NCBI GenBank assembly: GCA_018821425.1 | Contig: JAHJMH010000036.1 | Coordinates: forward strand, 1 to 15,049 | Length of the DNA: 15,049 bases | Direction: 5' to 3' | Source of the DNA: Nanobdellota archaeon | GTDB taxonomy: Archaea; Nanobdellota; Nanobdellia; Pacearchaeales; GW2011-AR1 | Position numbers and translations under genes: made by a program | Part shown: piece by piece, positions 1-7,728 of the stretch | How the letters are laid out: every line of letters begins with the position of its first letter | Numbering within the stretch: position 1 is the stretch's first letter | Notes under the pieces: model-generated | Seen by the model: the letters and a program-made list of their open reading frames with translations, nothing else | Told to the model about the DNA's origin: nothing | Databases searched by the model: none

Positions 1-34
1 GTGCAGGCTCATTTATTTTTTCCATTAGAGAAAC

Positions 35-42
35 TTTAAAAA
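35..42 (+). promoter_or_regulatory. TATA box of the L15e gene
   Basis: TTTAAAAA is centred 25.5 bp before the ATG at 64. This is the spacing expected when transcription starts at or beside the start codon, giving a leaderless mRNA. No Shine-Dalgarno motif precedes the ATG. Confidence 0.6.
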
Positions 43-63
43 CCAACTTTTTCTCAATAACTC

Positions 64-744
64 ATGGACAAGAAAATTGAAAAGAAATCTAAGGTCAAGA
101 AGGCCGTTGGCATTTCTTCATCACTATCGAAAAAAGCTCCAGCTAAAGAATCTAAACCAGAAACTAAGAAATCTGTAAAGGGGTTGTACCATTATATTAG
201 GGAAGCATGGAAAAAACCGGACGCGAAAACACTTAGAGAAAGAATGATAGATTGGAGAGCGTCTCCAGTTCTTGTTAAAGTTGAAAAACCATTAAGAATT
301 GACCGGGCTCGTTCTCTCGGATACAAAGCAAAAAAAGGTTTTGTCATCGTGCGTGTTCGTCTCAATCGTGGAGGTCACAAAAGACCAAGACCTAACAAAG
401 GTCGTCGAGGAAAAAGACTTCACACAAGAAAAAATTTAAGAATGAATTACCAAGAAATCGCGGAGCAAAGAGCTGCGAGAAAATTCACAAACCTTGAAGT
501 TCTAAACTCTTATCAAATAGGAAAAGACGGAATCCATTATTTCTTCGAAGTAATTCTTGTCGACCCAGAGAGACCTGAAATAAAGAATGACTCGAGTATG
601 AGCTGGATAGGAAAACCTGGAAACAAAGGAAGAGTTTTCAGAGGGTTGACATCAGCAGGAAAAAAATCCCGTGGACTTAGAAACAAATCAAAGCAGTTGA
701 AAGTGCGACCAAGTTTAAGAGCACACAATAGACGAGGAAAATAA
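64..744 (+). CDS. rpl15e: 50S ribosomal protein L15e with basic N-terminal extension
   Basis: Structural protein of the archaeal large ribosomal subunit; eukaryotes have it and bacteria lack it. From about residue 38 the protein follows the L15e family closely: GLYHYIREAWKKP, then the RARSLGYKAKKGFVIVRVR core, the RGGHKRPRPN basic loop, and a C-terminal basic segment that wraps rRNA. It has 226 residues. Archaeal L15e is usually near 190, so the first ~37 residues (rich in Lys, Ser and Ala) are an added tail. The ATG at 64 is supported by a TATA box at leaderless spacing, so the tail is probably translated and is not a wrong start call. The gene stands alone, followed by T-rich sequence. Identification is very secure; the role of the tail is unknown. 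Confidence 0.97.
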   Translation: MDKKIEKKSKVKKAVGISSSLSKKAPAKESKPETKKSVKGLYHYIREAWKKPDAKTLRERMIDWRASPVLVKVEKPLRIDRARSLGYKAKKGFVIVRVRLNRGGHKRPRPNKGRRGKRLHTRKNLRMNYQEIAEQRAARKFTNLEVLNSYQIGKDGIHYFFEVILVDPERPEIKNDSSMSWIGKPGNKGRVFRGLTSAGKKSRGLRNKSKQLKVRPSLRAHNRRGK

Positions 745-811
745 TTCTATAGATTCAGCCTCGCTGCACTCGAAATTTGTTAAAAAATTTTAATGAAACG
801 AACTCACATGA

Positions 812-830
812 TTTTACTTTTGCTATTTTT
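812..830 (+). terminator. Probable T-rich transcription terminator after L15e
   Basis: The non-template strand has clustered T runs (TTTTACTTTTGCTATTTTT) about 70 bp after the L15e stop. Archaeal RNA polymerase terminates at such T tracts without needing a hairpin. An AT-only inverted repeat (AAATTT at 772 and 784) lies just before it. Assigned from composition only. Confidence 0.4.
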
Positions 831-850
831 ATTAATCGTGCTAAAGGTGT

Positions 851-890
851 GCAAATTCCCTTTCGAATTTTCGGGCGGGTGGGCGGGAAC
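851..890 (+). repeat. G-rich dispersed element, short copy, with quadruplex motif
   Basis: GGGCGGGTGGGCGGG at 873-887 has four G triplets separated by single bases, a canonical G-quadruplex motif, in otherwise AT-rich intergenic DNA. The motif GCAAATTCCCTTT (851-863) just before it matches 12 of 13 bases at 9358-9370 inside the 80-bp element, so this looks like an internally deleted relative. AAATTC (853-858) and GAATTT (865-870) can also form a 6-bp hairpin. It ends 15 bp before the ligase TATA box. Confidence 0.5.
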
Positions 891-905
891 TTAGAAGTAA
901 AAAAC

Positions 906-912
906 TTAAAAA
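906..912 (+). promoter_or_regulatory. TATA box of DNA ligase
   Basis: TTAAAAA is centred about 41 bp before the ATG at 950, predicting a start site near 935 and a leader of about 15 nt. That leader contains GAGGT at 940-944, a Shine-Dalgarno-like motif 5 nt before the ATG. This gene is therefore one of the few leadered ones here. Confidence 0.5.
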
Positions 913-949
913 CGTCCTTTCATTAATCTCTGTATTAAAGAGGTTGACC

Positions 950-2677
950 ATGAAATACGAAAAACTTGCGCAGACATACGACGAACTTTCTTCGACGACC
1001 AAGCGTCTTGAAAAAATAGGCATTCTTTCAAAATTTTTAAAACAACTCAAAGAAGAAGACCGAGACGTTCTTTATCTTCTCCTCGGCGACATCTATCCCG
1101 AGTACGACGAAAGAAGAATAGGAATAAGCAATCAGATTGCAATAAAATCCATTGCCAAAGCGACAGGCTCAGAAAACAAAGACGTTGTAAAAAAATGGAA
1201 AGAAATCGGAGACATAGGAAAAGTTGCTGAAGTTCTTATCGCGAAAAAAAAGCAATCAACTCTTCATAAAAATATCTTAACAACAGAAAAAGTTATTGAA
1301 AACTTGAGAAAACTTCCAGACCTTGTAGGAAAGGGAACAGTAAACAAAAAACTTTCTTTGATAACCGAACTCTTAACTTCTGCCTCCCCAATTGAAGCAC
1401 TCTATCTTGTAAGAACACTCATCGGAGATTTGAGAATAGGAATTCAGGAGAGCACAGTCAGAGATTCTCTAGCAGAAGCATTTTTCGAAAGAAATAAAGA
1501 AAGCACTGAAAAAATTCAGCATGCAATAGACAAGACGAACGACGTCGCAGCAGTGTTTGACGTCATTAAAAAAAACGGAAAACTCAAAGATCTTGAAAAA
1601 CTCCAACTTCAGGTTGGAAAACCAATCAAAGTCATGCTCGCAGACAAAGCAAAAACCATCGAGGAAGCATTCAAAAAAGTTGGGAAACCAGCGGCTATAG
1701 AATACAAGTACGACGGCTTCAGACTTCTCGCTCACAAAACCGGGGATTCCGTAATTCTCTTCACAAGAAATCTTGAAAATGTTACAAAGCAATTCCCCGA
1801 AGTAATCGACTATATAAAAAAATACGTCAAAGGAGACTCATTTATAATTGATTCCGAGGCGGTCGGATTTGACAAAAAAACAAAAGAGTACAAGCCATTC
1901 CAAGAGATAAGTCAGAGAATAAGAAGAAAATACGACATAGAAAAAATTCAGAACGAACTCCCCGTAGAGATAAATGTTTTTGATATTCTTTACTACAACG
2001 GAAAATCTCTCCTCGATGAACCGTTCGAAAAGCGAACCGAACTTGTTAGTAAAATAGTAAAGAACCATCCCTACAAAATAATCCGCTCGAAAAAAATAGT
2101 CACCTCTGACGAGAAAAAAGCAAAGGAATTTTACGAAATGGCTTTGAAAGACAATCAGGAGGGCGTCATGTTCAAAAATCTCAAGGCAGAATATCAACCG
2201 GGTAGAAGAGTTGGTCACATGCTAAAAATAAAACCTGAAGAGCGCGATTTAGATTTAGTCATTACCGGCGGCGAATATGGAACTGGACGACGAGGCGGTT
2301 GGCTAAGCAGCTTTATTCTTTCATGTCGCGTGGATTCCGCAGGGAAAACATTCACAGAGATAGGAAAAATGGGAACAGGGATAAAAGAAAAAGCAACTGA
2401 AGAAACAGATTCAGGAATCTCTTTCCACGAACTTACAGAAAAATTAAAGCCATACTTCAAAAAGGAAAATGGGAAAATGGTTGAAATCAAACCGAAGATT
2501 ATTATTTCGGTAACATATCAAGAAATTCAAAAATCTCCGAATTACAATTCAGGATTCGCACTTCGCTTCCCAAGATTCACCGCGCTCCGCCCAGACAAAC
2601 CATTAAGCGAAGTTTCAAGTCTTAAAGAAGTCAAAAAAGATTTTGAAAATCAAAAAAGAAATTGGCGCTACGGATAA
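950..2677 (+). CDS. lig: ATP-dependent DNA ligase (archaeal type)
   Basis: Seals nicks in DNA using ATP, acting in lagging-strand maturation and repair. Residues 1-~215 are the alpha-helical DNA-binding domain. The nucleotidyltransferase domain follows, with motif I EYKYDG (AMP-accepting K253), motif III/IIIa VFDILYYNG, motif IV EGVMFK (E404) and motif V LKIKP (K426, K428). A C-terminal OB-fold ends in the NSGFALRFPRF signature of archaeal and eukaryotic ligases. The 575 residues match the family. A TTG at 944 is also in frame, but the ATG at 950 has a GAGGT Shine-Dalgarno motif at 5-nt spacing and is preferred. The stop codon directly abuts the stop of the opposing gene. No key residue is missing, so it should be active. 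Confidence 0.96.
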   Translation: MKYEKLAQTYDELSSTTKRLEKIGILSKFLKQLKEEDRDVLYLLLGDIYPEYDERRIGISNQIAIKSIAKATGSENKDVVKKWKEIGDIGKVAEVLIAKKKQSTLHKNILTTEKVIENLRKLPDLVGKGTVNKKLSLITELLTSASPIEALYLVRTLIGDLRIGIQESTVRDSLAEAFFERNKESTEKIQHAIDKTNDVAAVFDVIKKNGKLKDLEKLQLQVGKPIKVMLADKAKTIEEAFKKVGKPAAIEYKYDGFRLLAHKTGDSVILFTRNLENVTKQFPEVIDYIKKYVKGDSFIIDSEAVGFDKKTKEYKPFQEISQRIRRKYDIEKIQNELPVEINVFDILYYNGKSLLDEPFEKRTELVSKIVKNHPYKIIRSKKIVTSDEKKAKEFYEMALKDNQEGVMFKNLKAEYQPGRRVGHMLKIKPEERDLDLVITGGEYGTGRRGGWLSSFILSCRVDSAGKTFTEIGKMGTGIKEKATEETDSGISFHELTEKLKPYFKKENGKMVEIKPKIIISVTYQEIQKSPNYNSGFALRFPRFTALRPDKPLSEVSSLKEVKKDFENQKRNWRYG

Positions 2678-3085
2678 CTAAAACTTTTCATTCTCCCGAA
2701 ATAAATCTTCAACGCTTCTCCTCAAAGAATCTCCAGGACAAATTCCAGATTCGACAAGACTCTCATAATACTCTTCTTCATAAACTTCCTGAGCCCAGCA
2801 ATCCCAGGGCAGTTTCTTTGTTGTTCGGTCATCTCCGTTATTGAAAGTAGTGTAATCATTATCTCCTACTTTTATTAACCGGACTTCTTTTGGAAATCTG
2901 CGTTTACGCCCCCTACCCTTGCTCTTCGAAGTAAATTTTATTCCTGCCATTATCCCATTTCCTGTGAAAAAATTCAAAACATCTTCATTAGCCCGAGAAC
3001 TATACCATCTCTGAATATCATCAAAAGTGTATTTCACATGTTCAAGTAAATCTTCTTCACAATAATCTGAATCAGAATCTCCCAT
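2678..3085 (-). CDS. Hypothetical acidic protein, family not recognised
   Basis: A 135-residue protein I do not recognise. It has no signal peptide or membrane segment. The N-terminal half is acidic and aromatic (residues ~1-45, containing DDIQRWYSS and VLNFFTGNG). A strongly basic patch (KSKGRGRKRRFPKE) is followed by a beta-like stretch (VRLIKVGDNDYTTF), and the tail is rich in Glu and Tyr. Alternating acidic and basic patches could suit nucleic-acid or protein binding, but that is speculation. It is probably a real gene: a TATA-like GTTTAAATT on the minus strand sits 26 bp before its ATG, and no longer frame competes. It converges on the ligase gene with zero spacing and diverges from TBP. 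Confidence 0.65.
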   Translation of the reverse strand: MGDSDSDYCEEDLLEHVKYTFDDIQRWYSSRANEDVLNFFTGNGIMAGIKFTSKSKGRGRKRRFPKEVRLIKVGDNDYTTFNNGDDRTTKKLPWDCWAQEVYEEEYYESLVESGICPGDSLRRSVEDLFRENEKF

Positions 3086-3106
3086 ATTAATTCCTTATTC
3101 CCTCAT

Positions 3107-3115
3107 AATTTAAAC
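3107..3115 (-). promoter_or_regulatory. TATA box of the 2678-3085 gene
   Basis: Minus-strand GTTTAAATT is centred 26 bp before the ATG at 3085, predicting a leaderless transcript. It shares a 103-bp divergent promoter region with TBP. Confidence 0.5.
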
Positions 3116-3153
3116 TTATCTAAATAAAAATATCCTCGATATTCCTATAAACC

Positions 3154-3162
3154 TTTATAAAT
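3154..3162 (+). promoter_or_regulatory. TATA box of the TBP gene
   Basis: TTTATAAAT is centred 31 bp before the TBP ATG, predicting a start site near 3184. A second TATA-like CCTATAAAC lies at 3144-3152. A third, CTTTATAAAT at 3173-3182, sits on the predicted start site, where bound TBP could block its own transcription. Confidence 0.55.
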
Positions 3163-3188
3163 GATATTTTTCTTTATAAATAAGTAAA

Positions 3189-3749
3189 ATGGTCAGCGAA
3201 ACAAGCAATTACAAAATACAAAACATTGTTGCAACGACTTCCCTTGAAAAACCAATCCCATTAACAAAACTTGCAAGAACTCAACCAAACACTGAATACA
3301 ATCCGGAAACTTTTCCAGGGCTAGTCCTCAGAGTTAAGGAACCAAAGTCTGCAGTTCTTGTTTTCTCGTCGGGAAACCTTGTTTGCACTGGAACAAAATC
3401 CGTTGCCCAAGTTAAGAAAGTTATTAGTGCGGTAATCAAACAGCTCAAAAAAATTAACGTTAATATAACTGTTAAGCCAAAAATAACGGTCCAAAATATC
3501 GTCGCATCAGGAATGATAAATCTTAAACTCAACCTCAACTTCCTCGCGCTTGAAATGGAAAACACAGAGTATGAACCAGAGCAATTCCCAGGACTCGTTT
3601 ACAAACTTATTGAACCAAACGCAACATTCCTTCTATTCAGCAACGGAAAACTTGTTTGCACTGGAACGAAAAACAAACAGCAGTTAGAAAACAGTATGGA
3701 ACAGTTGCTTAGAAACGTTAAAGCAGTTATCAAGAATTACAAAAAGTAA
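3189..3749 (+). CDS. tbp: TATA-box-binding protein (TBP)
   Basis: Basal transcription factor that binds and bends the TATA element and recruits TFB and RNA polymerase. The 186 residues form the expected two-fold pseudo-repeat. Repeat 1 spans ~7-88 (IQNIVATTSL, FPGLVLRV, VLVFSSGNLVCTGTK) and repeat 2 spans ~98-182 (VQNIVASGMI, FPGLVYKL, TFLLFSNGKLVCTGTK). The Phe residues that wedge into DNA are present in both repeats (FPG and V/L-F-S). There is no acidic C-terminal tail of the kind seen in some euryarchaeal TBPs. The ATG is at 3189, with two TATA boxes upstream and a third over the predicted start site. The gene is monocistronic and divergent from the 2678-3085 gene. Confidence 0.97.
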   Translation: MVSETSNYKIQNIVATTSLEKPIPLTKLARTQPNTEYNPETFPGLVLRVKEPKSAVLVFSSGNLVCTGTKSVAQVKKVISAVIKQLKKINVNITVKPKITVQNIVASGMINLKLNLNFLALEMENTEYEPEQFPGLVYKLIEPNATFLLFSNGKLVCTGTKNKQQLENSMEQLLRNVKAVIKNYKK

Positions 3750-3768
3750 ATTTCCGTAAGAAAGTCAA

Positions 3769-3778
3769 TATTTAAAAA
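3769..3778 (+). promoter_or_regulatory. TATA box of the 3800 membrane protein gene
   Basis: TATTTAAAAA is centred 26.5 bp before the ATG at 3800, giving a leaderless arrangement. Confidence 0.55.
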
Positions 3779-3799
3779 AAGGTGAATGTTCTATAAAAT

Positions 3800-4069
3800 A
3801 TGAAAATGAATTTTAAATTGTTCATTTATGGAATGTTCTCAAACTGGGGGCTCGTTGTTTTGGCAAACATTCTCGGCCTTTTTTTCATCAACGTCATCGG
3901 AATTGACCTCGTAAAACAATTTACTCCTTTTTTATACGCACTTCTTAGCATAGGACTTTATTTCCCCCAACCAAATTCCCGCGATTTCCGACTCGGATAC
4001 ATTGTAGCATTCCTAATCGGTCTTGGATTCCTTTTCAAGTTCTACTATCCCCTTTTTATAGGTGTTTAG
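3800..4069 (+). CDS. Small three-helix membrane protein, unknown function
   Basis: An 89-residue, very hydrophobic protein. Three membrane segments are visible: about 17-35 (GLVVLANILGLFFINVIGI), 41-55 (FTPFLYALLSIGLYF) and 66-87 (LGYIVAFLIGLGFLFKFYY). A short polar loop, PQPNSRDFR, lies between helices 2 and 3. No catalytic or transport motif is apparent and I do not recognise the family. It has its own promoter, between TBP and MCM, and 77 bp separate it from the MCM start. It is likely an integral membrane protein of the compact lineage-specific sort. Confidence 0.75.
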   Translation: MKMNFKLFIYGMFSNWGLVVLANILGLFFINVIGIDLVKQFTPFLYALLSIGLYFPQPNSRDFRLGYIVAFLIGLGFLFKFYYPLFIGV

Positions 4070-4116
4070 TAAAATCTAATCTTTAGTTCCAAAAACCACC
4101 AATATTTCACAACAAA

Positions 4117-4126
4117 CTATAAAAAC
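4117..4126 (+). promoter_or_regulatory. TATA box of the MCM gene
   Basis: CTATAAAAAC is centred 25.5 bp before the ATG at 4147. Leaderless start expected. Confidence 0.6.
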
Positions 4127-4146
4127 GAAACTCCATTCTTTTCCAC

Positions 4147-7100
4147 ATGGAAGAGCAAATCCCGGAAGAAAACGAGAGTGAAACTGAATCTGAAAATTCT
4201 GGAGGCAAACCGCGAAACGAAGAGCTGATGATTGAGGCAAAGAACTTCTTCGATTCATACAAAAAAGACGTTGGAGAATCAATAAAAAAGGGGGGGAACG
4301 TCATATTCATCGACTTCACTCGCCTCACAGAGTTCTCAAATAAACTATCCGAAGAAATTCTTACAAATCCTGAAGAAACCCTCGCAATAATCGAAACCGC
4401 AATAGAAGAAACCGGGCTGATAAACAACGCAAGAGTCCGGCTTTACAATCTCCCAAAAAGCCAAGAAATGAAAGTGAGAAACATCCGTTCAAAAAATCTC
4501 AACGAAATGATTGTAATCGAGGGCATAGTTCGTCAAGCTTCTGATGTAAGACCCCAAGTTGTAAATTCAAAGTTCGAATGCCCTTCATGCGGCACAGTAA
4601 TCTCGGTCCTTCAAATTGAAAAAAAATTCAGAGAACCTTCTCGTTGTTCTTGCGGTCGCCGCGGCGGTTTCCGAATTATAAGTAAAGAAATGGTCGACAC
4701 GCAACGACTCGTGATAGAGGAAGCCCCCGAATCCCTTTCGGGCGGAGAACAACCAAAGAGAATGAACGTTTTCCTAAAGGAAGACCTCGTTGAACCGAAA
4801 ATGGAAGAAAAAACAACTCCTGGAAGCAGAGTAAAAACAATCGGTGTATTAAAAGAAGTTCCAGTCCCATTGCAAACCGGTGGGCTTTCCACAAGATTCG
4901 AACTCGCAGTAGAAGCGAACAACGTCATCCCGATGGAAGAAACTTTCGAAGACTTAAACATCAGCGACGAAGATGAAAGACAAATACTTGAACTCTCACA
5001 GGACCCAAAAGTTTTCGAGAAACTTTCGAATAGCATAGCCCCGAGCGTTTGGGGTCATGATGAAATAAAGAGGTCTCTCATCCTACAACTTTTTGGAGGC
5101 GTTAAAAAAACCCACGCAGACGGTCAGAAAAGTCGTGGAGATTTCCATATCCTTCTCATCGGAGATCCGGGAGTTGCAAAATCTGTAATCCTTGTTTTCA
5201 TGTCAGGCATTTCGCCAAAAGGAAGATATGTAGTTGGAAAGAGTGCCTCCGGTGCAGGACTTACAGCAACTGTCGTCCGTGATGAATATCTCCGCGGATG
5301 GTCCCTTGAAGCAGGAGCAATGGTTCTCGCAAATAAAGGACTTGTATGTATTGACGAGCTAGAAAAGATGGACCCTGGAGATAGAAGCGCCATGCATGAA
5401 GGAATGGAACAGCAATGCATGATGCCTGATTTTAAACTGTTATTATCTGATGGGAATGAGGTTGAAATTGGACCCTTTGTAGAAGACCTTATAAGAAAAA
5501 ATAAGGAAAAAGTAATAATGGGAAAAGATTGCGAGATTCTTCCTGTAAATAACATAGAACTTTTGTCAACAGACTTTATCAGAGATTTTCCGTTAAAGGC
5601 AGATAGGATTAGCAAACATATTGCCCCGAACACATTTGTAAAAATAGAACTCTCAAATGGTAGGGAAATTACAGTTACTCCTGAACATCCTTGTTGGATT
5701 GTTCAAGACGGAAAAATAACAACTCTTCCTGCAGAAAAACTAAAAGAAGGGGAATTTTTCCCAATACCTTCAAAAATAAATATGGATTCAGAACCTTACG
5801 ATAAAAAAAATGATTTGCTATGTAAAGTCTTAGGATATCATATCAGCGATGGTTGTTACGAATTAAACAGAGGTAAGAAAACAGGAATACAATTTAGCAA
5901 TAATAATGAAACACTTATAAAAGATTACAAAAATGCTGTTGAATCCTTCTTTGATGTTTCTACAATAATGACAAAAAGAAAAAATCAATTTGCAGTCAGA
6001 GTTATATCTAAAAAAGTTTTGGAAAAAATAAAACGTATGGATTCTAATTTGCTCGAAACCGGAAAAATTAAAAAAATTCCTAGTTTTGTCATGAGACTTC
6101 CTGAGGAAAATATCAAATATCTCCTTAGATCTTTATACGATGGCGATGGTTCCGTATCCCTTCAAAAAAGGAACGGATGTAGAATCAGTTTTGTGTCGCA
6201 GAATAAGTCATTGGAAGAACAGATGGCAAATCTTCTTTTAAGATTTAAGATTCAGTCTTCTATATTTAAAGACGGGAATGTCTGGAGGTTGGATATTTCA
6301 GGGCAAGAGAATCTTTCAAAATTCCTTAAAGAAATTAGTTTCCTTTCTCAGCACAAAAAGCAAAGATTAGAAAAATATTGCAATGCAAAAAAAACATTTC
6401 GGACAATAGGGGATATTTCTCCTAATTGTACTGGTAAGATAAGTAAAATATTCAAAGAGTTAAAGATACCTGTAAAAAAAGAAGTAGGGCATCAAATTGA
6501 TTTGGGGGTGCAAAAGCACAGAAAATTCCTGCAAAAACTTGTCCTTATCGCTGAAAAATATGCGGCAGCTCAAAAAAATAAAAAAATTTCGGTTGAAGTT
6601 GAAGAACTTAAAAAAATTGCATTTGGATTTGCAAAATGGTCTAAAATCAAGAAAGTTTCGAGAATTAAAAATAAGGGAATTAAATGGGTTTATGATGTTA
6701 CAGTTGAACCTCACCACACTTTTATTTCAAACGGAATGATTCTTCATAATACAATAACAATTAGTAAAGCGAATGTCCAAGCTCGTCTAAGGTCAGAAAC
6801 ATCCGTCCTCGCAGCAGCAAACCCCAAATTTGGAAGGTTTGACCCTTACCAATCAATCTCGCAACAAATAGATTTGCCCCCAACTCTCATCAACAGATTT
6901 GATGTAATCTTTCCACTAAGAGATCTACCCGACCGAAAAAAAGACGAGCTTATCGCAACCCACGTTCTCAATGAACATCAAAGTGAGGGGAAAGAGATGA
7001 TAGTCCCAAGAGACCTCTTAAGAAAATACGTTGCGTACGCAAAGCAAAGAATAAAACCCGTCCTAAGCACAGAATCTGTTAATGAAATAAAAAAATTCTA

Positions 7101-7548
7101 CGTTGACTTAAGGAACATGCCCGTTTCCTCCGACAGTGCGCTCAAACCAATTCCGATTTCTGCGCGTCAGTTGCAGGCACTAATAAGAATGTCCGAAGCG
7201 TCGGCGAAAATGCGACTCAGCGAAACCGTGGACATTGAAGATTCTAAACGAGCAATAGACATAATGAAATATTACCTCATGCAAGTTGGATATGACTACG
7301 AATCAAAAACATTCGACATTGACCGTGGAACAGGCGGAATGCCTGCATCACAAAGGAACAAAGTCTTCGTCGTAAGAGATACAATCTCCAGCCTCGAAAG
7401 CAAAATAGGAAAAATGATTCCTGTAAATGAAATTGAAAAGGCCCTCGAGGGCAAGATGACGCGCGACGACATTGATGACGCAATAACCAAACTCGACATC
7501 AGTGGAACAATTTTTAAACCTAAGAAAGGATATGTTTCGAGAACCTAA
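4147..7548 (+). CDS. mcm: Replicative DNA helicase MCM, interrupted by an in-frame intein
   Basis: Hexameric ATP-driven 3'-5' helicase that unwinds the replication fork. The precursor has 1133 residues. Removing the intein (424-868) leaves 688, a normal archaeal MCM. The N-terminal domain holds a zinc site (C145, C148, C167, C169). The AAA+ core has Walker A GDPGVAKS (339-346), Walker B LVCIDEL (D403, E404), sensor 1 AAANP and the arginine finger INRFD (R917). A winged helix forms the C-terminus (KALEGKMTRDDIDDAITKL). The intein sits between MHEGMEQQ and TITISK, one of the most conserved points of the ATPase, so no active helicase can form until splicing occurs. The ATG at 4147 is supported by a leaderless-spaced TATA box. 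Confidence 0.97.
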   Translation: MEEQIPEENESETESENSGGKPRNEELMIEAKNFFDSYKKDVGESIKKGGNVIFIDFTRLTEFSNKLSEEILTNPEETLAIIETAIEETGLINNARVRLYNLPKSQEMKVRNIRSKNLNEMIVIEGIVRQASDVRPQVVNSKFECPSCGTVISVLQIEKKFREPSRCSCGRRGGFRIISKEMVDTQRLVIEEAPESLSGGEQPKRMNVFLKEDLVEPKMEEKTTPGSRVKTIGVLKEVPVPLQTGGLSTRFELAVEANNVIPMEETFEDLNISDEDERQILELSQDPKVFEKLSNSIAPSVWGHDEIKRSLILQLFGGVKKTHADGQKSRGDFHILLIGDPGVAKSVILVFMSGISPKGRYVVGKSASGAGLTATVVRDEYLRGWSLEAGAMVLANKGLVCIDELEKMDPGDRSAMHEGMEQQCMMPDFKLLLSDGNEVEIGPFVEDLIRKNKEKVIMGKDCEILPVNNIELLSTDFIRDFPLKADRISKHIAPNTFVKIELSNGREITVTPEHPCWIVQDGKITTLPAEKLKEGEFFPIPSKINMDSEPYDKKNDLLCKVLGYHISDGCYELNRGKKTGIQFSNNNETLIKDYKNAVESFFDVSTIMTKRKNQFAVRVISKKVLEKIKRMDSNLLETGKIKKIPSFVMRLPEENIKYLLRSLYDGDGSVSLQKRNGCRISFVSQNKSLEEQMANLLLRFKIQSSIFKDGNVWRLDISGQENLSKFLKEISFLSQHKKQRLEKYCNAKKTFRTIGDISPNCTGKISKIFKELKIPVKKEVGHQIDLGVQKHRKFLQKLVLIAEKYAAAQKNKKISVEVEELKKIAFGFAKWSKIKKVSRIKNKGIKWVYDVTVEPHHTFISNGMILHNTITISKANVQARLRSETSVLAAANPKFGRFDPYQSISQQIDLPPTLINRFDVIFPLRDLPDRKKDELIATHVLNEHQSEGKEMIVPRDLLRKYVAYAKQRIKPVLSTESVNEIKKFYVDLRNMPVSSDSALKPIPISARQLQALIRMSEASAKMRLSETVDIEDSKRAIDIMKYYLMQVGYDYESKTFDIDRGTGGMPASQRNKVFVVRDTISSLESKIGKMIPVNEIEKALEGKMTRDDIDDAITKLDISGTIFKPKKGYVSRT
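5416..6750 (+). mobile_element. Intein with LAGLIDADG homing endonuclease inside mcm
   Basis: A 445-residue self-splicing element. It starts with C424 (block A, CMMPDFKLLLSDG). Block B is ITVTPEHPCW with its Thr and His. Block F is VYDVTVEPHHTFISNG. The element ends in block G, MILHN (penultimate His, terminal Asn), followed by Thr as the +1 residue. All splicing residues are present. Two LAGLIDADG-type motifs lie at intein residues ~139-146 (LGYHISDG) and 236-245 (LLRSLYDGDG), each keeping its acidic residue, so the endonuclease may still cut. Phe codons are 17 TTT to 6 TTC here, against 6 TTT to 17 TTC in the surrounding extein, a sign of later horizontal arrival. The boundaries follow from the fit to uninterrupted MCMs. 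Confidence 0.95.
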
Positions 7549-7596
7549 GGAATTTGCCGTCGCTGTGCTCAAGATTCAGGGAAATTGTTAATCAAA

Positions 7597-7619
7597 AGCG
7601 TGATAAATTAATTATCGCT
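7597..7619. other. Imperfect inverted repeat after mcm
   Basis: AGCG-TG-ATAA followed by ATTAA and TTATCGCT can fold into an 8-bp stem with a 2-nt bulge, 48 bp after the MCM stop. It could help end transcription or simply be intergenic debris. A second small G+C-rich inverted repeat (GCGCG at 7643, CGCGC at 7661) follows. No long T tract is present. Confidence 0.3.
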
Positions 7620-7695
7620 GTTCAGGCTATCATTCATTAATCGCGCGAAACAAAGCGGAGCGCGCAAATAAAAGGAGTCAGCCAAACACAAGAAT

Positions 7696-7705
7696 AATTA
7701 AAAAC
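7696..7705 (+). promoter_or_regulatory. TATA box of the RPA-like gene
   Basis: AATTAAAAAC is centred 28.5 bp before the ATG at 7729 but only 10.5 bp before the in-frame ATG at 7711. It therefore supports 7729 as the translation start. Confidence 0.5.
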
Positions 7706-7728
7706 TCTCTATGAATTTAACTATAAAA

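Noticed and set aside
944..949. TTG start for DNA ligase
   Set aside because: The ATG at 950 has a GAGGT Shine-Dalgarno motif at proper spacing that itself overlaps the TTG.
1469..2490. Three long minus-strand frames inside the ligase gene
   Set aside because: Shadows of the ligase coding sequence; composition rich in Phe/Ser/Leu, no family similarity, no promoter.
6497..6739. Plus-strand frame within the intein rich in Lys/Leu
   Set aside because: Lies entirely inside the intein in another frame, is low-complexity, and has no promoter.
7549..7728. Possible CRISPR or structured ncRNA in the gap after mcm
   Set aside because: Only short, imperfect inverted repeats; no periodic direct repeats and no conserved RNA fold recognised.
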